Below, piece after piece: positions 43,244 through 52,585 of a stretch of 64,000 bases of DNA. The DNA is from Gemmatimonadaceae bacterium (lineage in GTDB: Bacteria > Gemmatimonadota > Gemmatimonadetes > Gemmatimonadales > Gemmatimonadaceae). Made by a program: the position numbers and the translations under genes. The notes beneath the pieces are model-generated. The model did not search any database. It saw only the letters and a list, made by a program, of their open reading frames with translations, and was not told the DNA's origin. The first letter of the stretch is position 1, and each line of letters starts with the position of its first letter. The stretch spans positions 119,608 to 183,607 of the forward strand of contig DASYSS010000052.1 in NCBI GenBank assembly GCA_036003045.1, written 5' to 3'.

Positions 43244-45952
43244 ATGACGCGCTCGTCCCCTCTCGTCGTGCGTGCTTCGTTGCGCACAGTGATCGGCCTC
43301 GCCGGTCTCGTTCTCGCCGCGCCGATATCGGCGCAAACGGTCACGCAGCAAGGCTGGAATCCGAAGGAGGTTCTGGCGAAGGAAACGTACGTCAAGCCGC
43401 CGGAGATCGTCGATCGAATCGTGTCGGCGCCGCGGAACAACGTGGCGTACACGAATCCGAGTCCCGACCACAAGCTTTTCTTGAAGACGGAAAGCGAGGG
43501 CCTGGCCTCGATCGACGTGTTCGGGAAGCCGCACTATCGACTCGGCGGCGTCGAGATCGACTGGAAGGCGAACCGGGCGCGCGCGCTCACGACGCGCGGC
43601 AGCATCGGCCTGACGCTGCTCGACCCGACGAACGGCTCGAGCCGTACGATCGAGACGCCAAAGGGCGCCGTCGTGAACGGTGCGACTTGGTCGCCAGACG
43701 GAAAGTCGATCGGTTACATCGCGTCGTTCGACGCAAGAACCGACATCTACGTCGCCGACGTCGCGACCGGGAAGTCGACCCTGCTCACGGCAAAGACGCC
43801 GCTACTCGCGGTGCGCGTGACGACCTTCGATTGGACGGCGGACGGCAAAAGCATCATCGCCGTGCTGCTGCCGGACGGTCGTCCCGCCGAGCCGAAGCGG
43901 CCGCCGGTTGAAACGGGACCGCTCGTTCGCACGAGTGAAGCCGGGAAGGTTCTCCAGAACCGCAACTACGCGAGCCTCCTCCGCGACCAATACGAGAAGG
44001 ATCTGCTCGACTACTATACGCTCGGCCAGCTCTCCGTGATCGACGTGAAGACGAAGGCGGTCAAGAAAATCGGCGCGCCCGCGTTGATCACGAGCGTCGA
44101 CGCATCGCCGGACGGGCAGTACTTCCGCGTCACGCTGCAGACCAAGCCGTACTCGTACCTCGTCCCCGTCGCGAACTTCGGAACGGTCGAGGAGATTTGG
44201 GACGGGAGCGGCAAGGAGCTCGCGCAAATCTCCAAGACGGCGCTTCGCGAAGGAACCGGCGGCGCCAACGATACGACGCCGTTCGCCGCGGGCCCGGGCT
44301 TCGGCGGCCGCGGTGGTCAAGCGGATTCCGCGAAGCGCAACATCCAGTGGAATCCGGTGGGCACCGGTCTCGTGTATCTCCAGAGCGAGGCCCCGCCAGC
44401 CGGGCAGAATGGTGCGCGCGGCGGTGGAGCGGCCGGTCGCGGCGCGGGTCGCGCCGGCGGTGGTGGAGGGGGAGCGAACCGCAAGGATCGTCTCTTCCTG
44501 TGGTCGCCGCCGTTCGGCGCGGGCGACGTGAAGCAGCTCTTCGAAGCGAACAGCCGCATGACGTCGGCCGAGTTCAGTGCTGACGGAAAAACGTTGTTCG
44601 TGAGCGAAGGCACCGATCTCTATGCCGTGCGCCTCGCCGATCCGAGCAAGCATTACGAGATCGCGAAGGGCGGCTCGATCGCGGCCGGCGGCCGCGGTGG
44701 TCGAGGCGGCGGCGGTGGTGGCGGCGGTCGCGGCGGTGCGCAGAGCGATTCGGCGTTCTTCGCCAACCCGGGCGCGTTGCAGGTGAAGCGCGGCCCGAAT
44801 GGCGGCAACGTGGTGCTCGTCTCGACGGACGGGAAGAGCGTTTTTCTCGAGGGAACCCGGTACTTCGCCGACTGGGCGAAGCAGGCGCCGCACAACTTCG
44901 TCGACAAGGTCGACATCGAGACCGACCAAAAGACGCGGCTGTTCGAAGGCAAGGGCGACATCGCCGAGGACGTCGTCGCGCCGCTGGACGACGACTATTC
45001 GAAGGTCATCGTGACGAAGCAGTCGCCGACGATGGTCGCGGATTCCTACCTGCGCGACATGAAGAGCGGCTCGGAGACGAAGCTGACGAAGAACACCGAC
45101 TTCGCGCCCGAGGTCTCGCAGGCGATCCGTAAACGATTGCTCGTCGAGCGTCCGCGCGACAATTACAAATTCTATATCGACGTCACGCTGCCGCGCGACT
45201 ACAAGGAAGGCACGCGTCTGCCGGGCATCATCTGGTTCTACCCGACCGAGTTCTCGACGCAGGCTGAATACGATCAACGCCGCCGCACGACGAACATCAA
45301 CCAGTTCGCCAACGTCGCGGCACGGAGCCCGGAGATCTGGGTCACGCAAGGCTACGTCGTGATTCAGCCGGTGGACATTCCGATCGTCGGACCGACCGGG
45401 CGCATGAACGACCACTACGTCGATGAGCTGCGTGAAGATCTCGATCTCGTGATCGACGCGGTGGACAAGGCGGGCTACCTCGATCGCGACCGACTTGGCA
45501 TCGGCGGCCACAGCTACGGGGCGTTCAGCACGATGAACGCGATGACGCACACGCCGTATTTCAAGGCCGGCATCGCGGGCGACGGCATGTACAACCGCAC
45601 GCTCACGCCCTACAACTTCCAGAACGAGCGGCGCACGTTCTGGGAAGCGAAAGACACGTACGAAGAGATGTCGCCGTTCTTCTACGCCGATCGTTTGAGC
45701 GGCGCGGTCTTGATGTATCACTCGCTCGAGGATCAGAACGTCGGCACGGATCCGATCTCGTCGATCCGCATGATGCAGGCGCTGCAAGGCCAGGGGAAAC
45801 AGGCCGCTCTCTTCATGTATCCGTACGAGGACCACGGCCCGGCGACGCGCGAGTCGGATCTGGACCAGTGGGCTCGCTGGATCGCCTGGTTCGACGTGTA
45901 CGTGAAGAACCCGCAGAAAAAGATGGACAAGCCCGCGGCGATCGTTCCCTGA
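43244..45952 (+). CDS. Secreted S9 prolyl oligopeptidase family protein
   Basis: 902-residue exported serine peptidase. The signal peptide is residues 1-31 (LAGLVLAAPISAQT). An N-terminal propeller with WSPDGKSIGYI and DASPDGQYF blades leads to the C-terminal hydrolase with S757 in GGHSYGAF, D830 in HSLEDQNVGTDP and H864 in YEDHGPATRE. Gly/Arg-rich inserts lie near residues 360-375, 395-415 and 480-510. ATG 43244 has GGAG 7 nt upstream; the frame before it translates the GGTGGAC element. It occupies the place where F1-ATPase genes would be expected. Confidence 0.92.
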   Translation: MTRSSPLVVRASLRTVIGLAGLVLAAPISAQTVTQQGWNPKEVLAKETYVKPPEIVDRIVSAPRNNVAYTNPSPDHKLFLKTESEGLASIDVFGKPHYRLGGVEIDWKANRARALTTRGSIGLTLLDPTNGSSRTIETPKGAVVNGATWSPDGKSIGYIASFDARTDIYVADVATGKSTLLTAKTPLLAVRVTTFDWTADGKSIIAVLLPDGRPAEPKRPPVETGPLVRTSEAGKVLQNRNYASLLRDQYEKDLLDYYTLGQLSVIDVKTKAVKKIGAPALITSVDASPDGQYFRVTLQTKPYSYLVPVANFGTVEEIWDGSGKELAQISKTALREGTGGANDTTPFAAGPGFGGRGGQADSAKRNIQWNPVGTGLVYLQSEAPPAGQNGARGGGAAGRGAGRAGGGGGGANRKDRLFLWSPPFGAGDVKQLFEANSRMTSAEFSADGKTLFVSEGTDLYAVRLADPSKHYEIAKGGSIAAGGRGGRGGGGGGGGRGGAQSDSAFFANPGALQVKRGPNGGNVVLVSTDGKSVFLEGTRYFADWAKQAPHNFVDKVDIETDQKTRLFEGKGDIAEDVVAPLDDDYSKVIVTKQSPTMVADSYLRDMKSGSETKLTKNTDFAPEVSQAIRKRLLVERPRDNYKFYIDVTLPRDYKEGTRLPGIIWFYPTEFSTQAEYDQRRRTTNINQFANVAARSPEIWVTQGYVVIQPVDIPIVGPTGRMNDHYVDELREDLDLVIDAVDKAGYLDRDRLGIGGHSYGAFSTMNAMTHTPYFKAGIAGDGMYNRTLTPYNFQNERRTFWEAKDTYEEMSPFFYADRLSGAVLMYHSLEDQNVGTDPISSIRMMQALQGQGKQAALFMYPYEDHGPATRESDLDQWARWIAWFDVYVKNPQKKMDKPAAIVP

Positions 45953-45973
45953 AACGCCGAAGGCCACTCTACT

Positions 45974-46010
45974 CGACGCCCGCCGGATCTTCCGGCGGGC
46001 GTCGTGCTTT
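45974..46010. terminator. Strong terminator between convergent genes
   Basis: Thirteen-bp perfect stem CGACGCCCGCCGG (45974-45986) / CCGGCGGGCGTCG (45992-46004), ATCTT loop, then TGCTTT. Serves the S9 peptidase and possibly the opposing gene. Confidence 0.85.
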
Positions 46011-46060
46011 GCGTGGCCGGGGGGGCGGGGGGGGGGAGCGGCAGTCGCCACTCCCCGGCG

Positions 46061-47110
46061 TCACTCGTAGAGCTTGGGCGGCGTCAGATCGTCGTCGCAG
46101 ATCGCCGCGATGTGTTCGGCGTCGCGCCACGCGGTTTCCAGCATCGCCAATTCGCCTTCGAGGGCGCGCCGTTCGTTCTCCTCATGCACGGCCATCTCGA
46201 GCGCGAGCCGCTCGATCGGCGACAGCTTCATCGCGCCGAGCTGGCGGTACTGATTCACGAGCGACATGATGCGACCATGGCGCCACGAATTGCGTCGTGA
46301 CGCCGCCGAGAGGAAGCTCGCGGCGTCACCGGCGTGCTCGATCTCGCGGACGGCGTCCTGCACACGCGTCTGGTGCGCGCCGTATCGATTCGCGCCGGAG
46401 ATGATGACTCCCGTCGCGTGAATCGCGGCCGCGTCCTTGAACTGAGTCCATCCGGTATCATGATGGACGACGAGAGACGCGCGCCCTTCCCCCGCGCCGC
46501 TCACGTCCAGCTCGACGTTGCCGACGTGCTTCGCGCGCACCGTGACGACCCGCTTGCCCTGAGCGAGCCGAGCGACGACTCGATCGTGCTGGATGTAGTC
46601 GCGCGCGGCGAGAATGCCGACCATCGGAATCACGCCCATCACAGTCGTGATGCCCGGCACCGCGACCAGCGAAATGGCGCCGAGTCCGAGCGCTGGCGCG
46701 ATTGTGGGACCCAGGGCGATTCCGGCGATTGCCGCGCCCGCCACGCCCGCGCCGCCCATCACCGCCGCTCGGCGCCGTCTCGTCCCGAAATGCCGGCCGT
46801 ATCGCCACGCGGCGAACTCGGGACGCAGCGGTTTGCCGATTCGAATCAGCTCGAGCCCATCGGCGAGACGGGCCATGCCGATGTTCTCGGTCGACACGCG
46901 TACGAGCGTGCCGCGGAAGAGGCGCTCGCATTCCTCGATCGCCTCCCAGCGTTCTTCGAGGGGCGAGAGGTTCCAGCGATGGCAATCCGGGCAGACCGCC
47001 CAGAGCCTTCCCTTGGTACCGTCGAACGCCAACCGTTCGCCGACCGGGAAGTGCTCGATGCGCCTATTCGCGCCGAGCGAATGGTTGCAAAAGATGCACG
47101 TCGAGTACAT
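46061..47110 (-). CDS. Zinc-ribbon membrane protein, unknown function
   Basis: 349-residue protein. The N-terminus holds paired Cys motifs (YSTCIFCNHSLG and WAVCPDCHRWNLSPLEERWE) likely binding zinc. Residues ~125-185 contain hydrophobic segments (GGAGVAGAAIAGIALGP, GAISLVAVPGITTVMGVIP). The C-terminal half is charged and helical (IERLALEMAVHEENERRALE). I recognise the N-terminal pattern as conserved across several phyla but know no function. Start ATG 47110 is chosen by the zinc motif. Divergent from the large M1 peptidase. Confidence 0.7.
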   Translation of the reverse strand: MYSTCIFCNHSLGANRRIEHFPVGERLAFDGTKGRLWAVCPDCHRWNLSPLEERWEAIEECERLFRGTLVRVSTENIGMARLADGLELIRIGKPLRPEFAAWRYGRHFGTRRRRAAVMGGAGVAGAAIAGIALGPTIAPALGLGAISLVAVPGITTVMGVIPMVGILAARDYIQHDRVVARLAQGKRVVTVRAKHVGNVELDVSGAGEGRASLVVHHDTGWTQFKDAAAIHATGVIISGANRYGAHQTRVQDAVREIEHAGDAASFLSAASRRNSWRHGRIMSLVNQYRQLGAMKLSPIERLALEMAVHEENERRALEGELAMLETAWRDAEHIAAICDDDLTPPKLYE

Positions 47111-47174
47111 TGAGCGTTGAACGTGACGTGTGGAGCCCCGCCCCTGCAAGTAGCCTAACACGAATCGATCAGAG

Positions 47175-50100
47175 ATGCTCGTATACGTCGTCGCCGCGTC
47201 GCTCGCTGCCGCTCGGTCCCCCGTTTCCGAGCTTTCCCTCGTCCTCCCCGTCCCCCTTCGCCTTCAACAGCCGGGCCGCCCATTTCGCGGTGCGACGAGC
47301 CCTCCATCCGGGGACACGACCGGATACTGGCAGCAGCGAGTGCACTACGAGGTCGTCGCCAAGCTCGACGAGGCACAGGCGCGGCTCGAGTCCGAGGCAG
47401 TGCTGACCTACACGAACAACTCGCCGGATACGCTGCGCGAGATGTTCGTCCACCAGTACCTCAACGCATTCCGGCCAGCCTCCAAGTGGAGCACGCGCGA
47501 CGAGAATGAGAATCGCGTGCGCTTTCAAAATCTCGCCGAGCCGGACTTCGGCTACGAGCGGTTCACGCAAGCGCCGACCGTGGACGGCACCCCGGTCGTC
47601 GTCGACTACCCGGGAGCGCCCGACAGCACCGTCGCGCATTTTCGGCTGCCCCGGCCGTTGGCGCCGCGCGATTCCATTCGCGTTCACTTCGCCTGGAACG
47701 CCCGGCCGTCGACCGTAACGCGCCGACAAGGGCGGCGCGGGCGAACGTACGATTTCGCGCAGTGGTATCCCAAGGTCGCCGTTTACGACCGCGGCGGCTG
47801 GGAGGCGAATGCGCTCCAGCCTGCCGGCGAGCTATACGGCGAATACGGGACGTACGACGTGACAATGATCGTGCGCGACGATCAGGTTCTGGCGTCGAGC
47901 GGTGTGCCGGTCGACGGAGATCCCGGATGGACGCGGGTTTCGAAGAACGGACCGGCACGTCTCGCCGAACACGCGTATTCGGAGCTGCCGAATCGGACGC
48001 TCACCGCCGAGACGCCGGCGGGATTCAGGGCCGTGCGGTTCGTCGCGAACGACGTCCATCATTTCGCTTGGAGCGCGTCGCCGGACTACTTATACGAAGG
48101 CGGCACGTACGTTCGGCAGACGCCGGCGCACGCGCACTTTCCGACGTGGGACACGGTGTCGGTCAACGTGCTGTTCAAGCCCGGCGACGAAACGACGTGG
48201 GCGGACCGCCGCGCGCTCGACCGAACGCTGTTCGCTCTTCAGTGGCTCGAGTCGGTCTATGGGCCATATGCCTATCCGCAAATCACCAACGTGCACCGCC
48301 TCGACAAGGGCGGCACCGAGTTCCCCATGATGATCATGGACGATTCGGCGTCGCAGGGCCTCATCCTGCACGAGGCGGGTCACATCTATACATACGGCAT
48401 CCTCGGCAACAACGAGTGGCGCTCGGGTTGGATGGACGAAGGGCTGACGAGCTATCAAACGGACTGGGCGCTCGAGAAGACGCCCCAGGAGCAGATCGGC
48501 CGCCCGCAGGTTCCACCGCTCATTCCGCGCGGATATCGACTTCAGGCGGCCACGATCCCGGCGAAGGACAGCGCCGGGTTGTCGTCGTTGCGTTTGGAGC
48601 TTCTCGATCGCGCGCAGCCGGTCGGCACGAACGCGGGCGACTTCTCCGAGTTCGAGATCTACAATGAAATGATCTACACGCGGGCCAAGCTGATGTACGG
48701 CCAACTGCGCGACGTGCTCGGCGACTCGACCTTCCGCGCGTTCCTGCGACGGTACTACGACGACTGGGCGCTGAAGCACGTCGACGAGCGGGCGATGCGC
48801 GCGGCGGCGGAAATTGTATCTGCGCGGGATCTGGGTTGGTTCTTCGACCAGTGGGTGCACGGCACTGGCCTCATGGACTACGCGGTGGATTCGTACGGCA
48901 TAGGCCAGGACGGAACCGGTTGGAAAACGGCGGTCGGCGTCGTGCGACGCGGCGACTTGCGCCATCCGATGCCGGTCGGGGTCCGCACGTCGAGCGGTTG
49001 GACGGTGGCGCGCGTGAACCCGACGGGTGATCCGCGCCAAGTCGTCACGGTGACGACGAGCCAGCGGCCGGAGGAAGTGCGTCTCGATCCGTACCATGTC
49101 ACCTGGGACTGGGACAGGCGCAACGACTCGCCCGAGGACATGCTGATCACGCTCCCCGAGCCGCGCGTCACGTTCAACTGGCCGTACCTCGACCAGGCGG
49201 ATAGAGCCAAGACGCTCGTCGAGCTGGCGCCGGCCGGTTGGTACTCGAATCCGCAGGGCATCGTGCTCGGGCTGCGCGCCAAGACGAACTACATGTCGAT
49301 GGTGGACATTCACGACGGCGGCTTCGCGTTCACCTCGCGCAATCCACGCGACCCGTTCACCGGAAAGACGTCGAACGTTCTCGCGCGAGCGAACGCGTGG
49401 GCGAGGCTCGAGAATCCCTACCTGCCTGGTTTCGACCGGCCGCTGATGGGGTACGGCGCCGACGTGAACTATCTGGACGGGCTGTTCAAGGCCGACGTCT
49501 ACAAGAACTGGGATTTCAGTCCATTCATTTCGACGCCCGGGCCGCAGATCAAAGCAAAAACGTACGTGACCGTCGCCGTGCCAAGCGACTCGCTTCTCCT
49601 GCCTGAGCAGTGGGCACCAGCGACCGTGGTCGAGGCGGGCGGAACGGTGTCCTACCGGTCGGCGGTGACTGCGGACAGCGATTACATCACGATGCGCGGG
49701 TCGCTCGCGTCGGGGCTCGCGACCAGCGTGTTCGCGACGCGGCAGGAGCACACGCGCGACTACGTGCGCGCCGACGCATCGATAGGCGGGACCTGGTCGA
49801 TCAACGGGAGCGCGTCTCAGGTACACGTGCGCGTCTACGGCGGGGTAGCGCACAACGCGCCGAAGCAGCGATCGATCTTCGCGTCGAGCGACGATCCGTT
49901 CGACACGTTCCGGAACGATCTCTTCCGCGCGCGGGGCGCGTTGTTCAAGCAGCCGGGGATCAACTACCTGCCGCTCGGCGGCGCGGCGCTCCGAGGCTTC
50001 CGGACCGACTTGGCGTTGGACGCCGTCGGCTCCGTCAACGGCGAGTTAGTCCAGCGGCTGGCGGAGGCGAAGGGGGGATGGGGGCACGGCTCGATATCGG

Positions 50101-50339
50101 TAGCCGTGTTCGGCGATGCGGGCCGAGGGACTTCCGCATACACCGTGCTGACCAACCAGACGCTCGCCGACGCGGGCGCCGGTCTGGTGGCACGAGGCCG
50201 TCTCTACGACCGTGACGTGTACGTGCGCCTCGACGCGCCGGTGTTCGTGAACCAGAGCGGTTTGGCGGGCGGGGCCGGGTTGGGCGGACACGGATCGATC
50301 GCGCGGCGGTGGACCGTTACGGTGGGCGACCTCTGGTAG
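47175..50339 (+). CDS. Large secreted M1-type metallopeptidase with C-terminal beta-rich domain
   Basis: 1054-residue protein. The weak leader (YVVAASLAAARS) suggests export. The M1 catalytic domain (~50-560) has zinc ligands H399, H403 (HEAGH) and E422 in WMDEGL, spaced 18 residues as required, with GTEFPMMIM as the anchoring loop equivalent. After ~640 the sequence becomes a long strand-rich region with alternating aromatics (FAFTSRNPRDPFTGKTS, YRSAVTADSDYITMRG, VYVRLDAPVFVNQSG), resembling an outer-membrane-barrel-like domain. This could anchor the peptidase at the surface. The smaller M1 at 5579-7516 lacks the domain. Confidence 0.88.
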   Translation: MLVYVVAASLAAARSPVSELSLVLPVPLRLQQPGRPFRGATSPPSGDTTGYWQQRVHYEVVAKLDEAQARLESEAVLTYTNNSPDTLREMFVHQYLNAFRPASKWSTRDENENRVRFQNLAEPDFGYERFTQAPTVDGTPVVVDYPGAPDSTVAHFRLPRPLAPRDSIRVHFAWNARPSTVTRRQGRRGRTYDFAQWYPKVAVYDRGGWEANALQPAGELYGEYGTYDVTMIVRDDQVLASSGVPVDGDPGWTRVSKNGPARLAEHAYSELPNRTLTAETPAGFRAVRFVANDVHHFAWSASPDYLYEGGTYVRQTPAHAHFPTWDTVSVNVLFKPGDETTWADRRALDRTLFALQWLESVYGPYAYPQITNVHRLDKGGTEFPMMIMDDSASQGLILHEAGHIYTYGILGNNEWRSGWMDEGLTSYQTDWALEKTPQEQIGRPQVPPLIPRGYRLQAATIPAKDSAGLSSLRLELLDRAQPVGTNAGDFSEFEIYNEMIYTRAKLMYGQLRDVLGDSTFRAFLRRYYDDWALKHVDERAMRAAAEIVSARDLGWFFDQWVHGTGLMDYAVDSYGIGQDGTGWKTAVGVVRRGDLRHPMPVGVRTSSGWTVARVNPTGDPRQVVTVTTSQRPEEVRLDPYHVTWDWDRRNDSPEDMLITLPEPRVTFNWPYLDQADRAKTLVELAPAGWYSNPQGIVLGLRAKTNYMSMVDIHDGGFAFTSRNPRDPFTGKTSNVLARANAWARLENPYLPGFDRPLMGYGADVNYLDGLFKADVYKNWDFSPFISTPGPQIKAKTYVTVAVPSDSLLLPEQWAPATVVEAGGTVSYRSAVTADSDYITMRGSLASGLATSVFATRQEHTRDYVRADASIGGTWSINGSASQVHVRVYGGVAHNAPKQRSIFASSDDPFDTFRNDLFRARGALFKQPGINYLPLGGAALRGFRTDLALDAVGSVNGELVQRLAEAKGGWGHGSISVAVFGDAGRGTSAYTVLTNQTLADAGAGLVARGRLYDRDVYVRLDAPVFVNQSGLAGGAGLGGHGSIARRWTVTVGDLW

Positions 50340-50435
50340 ACCCGCGTCTACCGCCCCCTTTTCCGACCATCTTTATTTCGGTCCCATGACCGGAACCGCC
50401 AGTCGCTTCGATGTCCTCGCCGACGCCCGCGCCCG

Positions 50436-50807
50436 ATGAGCGGTCGAGCGCCGATCACGCACGTTCCCAAACCGTGGGGACACGAGACGATCTGGGCAAA
50501 GACCGACGAGTACGTCGGCAAGATTCTGCACATCAAAGCGGGTGAAGCGCTGTCGGTGCAGTATCACACAGTGAAAGACGAAACGGTCTACCTACTGTCC
50601 GGGCAGCTCAAGTATCGCATCTGGGAGGGCGACCGGCCGGTGGACGTCAATCTCGAAATCGGCGACGCGTACCGCGTCACGCCGGGGACGGTACATCAGA
50701 TGGAAGCGGTCACGGACTGCGACATCTTGGAGGTTTCGACACCGCACCTCGACGACGTGGTGCGGCTGAAGGACCGCTACGGCCGAGAAGGGACGAGCGC
50801 GCCGTGA
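50436..50807 (+). CDS. Cupin-domain protein, mannose-6-phosphate isomerase type
   Basis: 123-residue single-domain cupin resembling the C-terminal domain of mannose-6-phosphate isomerase/GDP-mannose pyrophosphorylase: KPWGHETIWAKT at the start, the metal motif GEALSVQYHTVKDETVYLLSG and GTVHQMEA. It may isomerise or epimerise a sugar phosphate or only bind one. Stop overlaps the nucleotidyltransferase GTG (50804-50807), which supports a sugar-activation role. Confidence 0.88.
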   Translation: MSGRAPITHVPKPWGHETIWAKTDEYVGKILHIKAGEALSVQYHTVKDETVYLLSGQLKYRIWEGDRPVDVNLEIGDAYRVTPGTVHQMEAVTDCDILEVSTPHLDDVVRLKDRYGREGTSAP

Positions 50808-51793
50808 AAGTCATCATTCCGCTGGCGGGAAAGGGCACGCGGCTCCGGCCGCACACGCACATCACTCCGAAGCCGATGCTCAAGATCGCCGGCAAGCCGG
50901 TGATCGACTACGTGATGGAGGATCTGGCGAAGCTGGGCGACGTGAGCCAGGTCATCTACATCACGGGGCACTTGAAGGACAAAGTCGAGGCCTACGCGCG
51001 AGCGAAGTATTCGTTCGACGCGGTGTTCATCGAACAAAAGGTCCAGGACGGCACCGCGGGCGCCGTCGCATTGGCGCGCGAGTACGTGGACGAGCCGGTG
51101 TTCATCATCTTCGTCGACACGATCTTCGACGCGGATCTGTCGGTGGTGAAGCAGACTGACGCCGATGGCATCATCTGGGTGAAAACGGTCGAGGACTATC
51201 AGCGGTTCGGCGTGGTGGTGAGCGACGCGGCGGGCAACATGACGAGGATCGTCGAAAAGCCGTCGACGCCGGTGTCGAAGCGAGCGAACATCGGGCTGTA
51301 CTACATCCGCAATTGGAAGCTCCTGTACGAAGGGATCGACTGGACGCTCCAGCAACCGAAGAACAAGGGCGAGTACTACCTGACCGACGCGTTCCAGTAC
51401 ATGATCGACCATGGCGCGAAGATCAAAGTGATCGACGTGGAGGGTTGGTACGACGCGGGCGAGCAAGGGACGCTGCTCGACACGAACCGAACGATGCTGG
51501 AGAAGGGACGAGCGCGGAAACCAGCGACGGCTCCTCCGGGGGTCGAGTTCATCGACCCCGTGTACATCGAGGACGGCGTCTCGCTCGTCGCGTCGACGAT
51601 CGGGCCGAACGTCTCGATCGGCGCCGGAAGCCGCATCGAGCGCTCGCGGGTTCGCGATACGATCGTGGGCGAGGGCGCGTCGGTCGTCGACTCGTCGCTG
51701 GCCGGTTCGCTGATCGGCGACGCGGCCGTCGTGGACGGAGCGCAAGGGCAAGTCAACGTGAGCGACCATTCTGTGGTGAAGGTGCGCTCCTAG
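50804..51793 (+). CDS. Sugar-1-phosphate nucleotidyltransferase
   Basis: 329-residue NTP_transferase (glucose-1-phosphate thymidylyltransferase/mannose-1-phosphate guanylyltransferase group). The N-terminal PLAGKGTRLRPHT loop binds the nucleotide, ITPKPMLKIAGKPVIDY follows, and DTIFDADL and EYYLTDAFQYMIDHG line the sugar site. The C-terminal ~60 residues have a hexapeptide-like left-handed helix (YIEDGVSLVASTIGPNVSIG). GTG start overlapping the cupin stop. Which sugar is activated cannot be told. Confidence 0.9.
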   Translation: MKVIIPLAGKGTRLRPHTHITPKPMLKIAGKPVIDYVMEDLAKLGDVSQVIYITGHLKDKVEAYARAKYSFDAVFIEQKVQDGTAGAVALAREYVDEPVFIIFVDTIFDADLSVVKQTDADGIIWVKTVEDYQRFGVVVSDAAGNMTRIVEKPSTPVSKRANIGLYYIRNWKLLYEGIDWTLQQPKNKGEYYLTDAFQYMIDHGAKIKVIDVEGWYDAGEQGTLLDTNRTMLEKGRARKPATAPPGVEFIDPVYIEDGVSLVASTIGPNVSIGAGSRIERSRVRDTIVGEGASVVDSSLAGSLIGDAAVVDGAQGQVNVSDHSVVKVRS

Positions 51794-51850
51794 AGGGCGC
51801 TTCGGCACAAACGCTGTTCGACCAAACGCGGTCTTCCCCCACCCGCCATC

Positions 51851-52585
51851 ATGATCTCCGTTCGCGCGCTGACGAAGCTTTACGGCGATTTCACAGCCGT
51901 GCGCGACGTGAGCTTCGACGTTGGTGCGGGCGAAATTCTCGGCTTGGTCGGACCGAACGGCGCCGGCAAGACGACGACGCTGCGCTGTCTCGCGGGGATC
52001 ATCGCGCCGTCGAGCGGCGCGGTCGCGATCGCGGGTCACGACATCCAGAAGGATCCGATTCCGGCGAAGCGCGCGCTGGCGTTCATTCCCGACGAGCCGC
52101 ACCTGTTCGACTATCTGTCGGTCGAGGAGCACCTGCGGTTCATCGCTCGGCTCTATGGTGTCGCCGACGTCGAGACGCGCATCGGACCGCTGCTCGACGA
52201 GCTCGAGCTCGGAGACAAGCGGAGATCGCTTCCGGGAGAGCTGTCGCGCGGTATGCGGCAGAAACTCGCCATCGCCTGCGGGCTGCTGCATGACCCTTCC
52301 GTGCTGATCCTCGACGAGCCGCTCACGGGTCTCGACCCCGCCGGCATGCGACGCATGCGGGCGACCGTCATTGCGCGCGCGGCGAGAGGCACGTCGGTGA
52401 TCCTCAGCTCGCATTTGCTGAATCTCGTCGAGGAGCTCTGCACCAAACTGCTCGTCCTGCGGCAGGGCAGTGCCGCGGCGTACGGAACGATCGGCGAGAT
52501 CATCGAAGCGCATCCGTCGCTCGCGTCGAAGTCGCTCGAGGAGGTCTTCCTCACGCTGACCGCATCAGACTCGGTGGCGGGATGA
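51851..52585 (+). CDS. ABC transporter ATP-binding protein
   Basis: 244-residue ATPase. Walker A is GPNGAGKTT (near 38), Q-loop region follows, the signature is LSRGMRQKLA near 135 and Walker B is VLILDEPLTGLD near 155, with the His switch in SSHLLN. The pattern is that of ABC-2 exporters and Nod/Ecs-type ATPases. It overlaps the permease start by 4 nt, forming a two-gene exporter. Confidence 0.95.
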   Translation: MISVRALTKLYGDFTAVRDVSFDVGAGEILGLVGPNGAGKTTTLRCLAGIIAPSSGAVAIAGHDIQKDPIPAKRALAFIPDEPHLFDYLSVEEHLRFIARLYGVADVETRIGPLLDELELGDKRRSLPGELSRGMRQKLAIACGLLHDPSVLILDEPLTGLDPAGMRRMRATVIARAARGTSVILSSHLLNLVEELCTKLLVLRQGSAAAYGTIGEIIEAHPSLASKSLEEVFLTLTASDSVAG

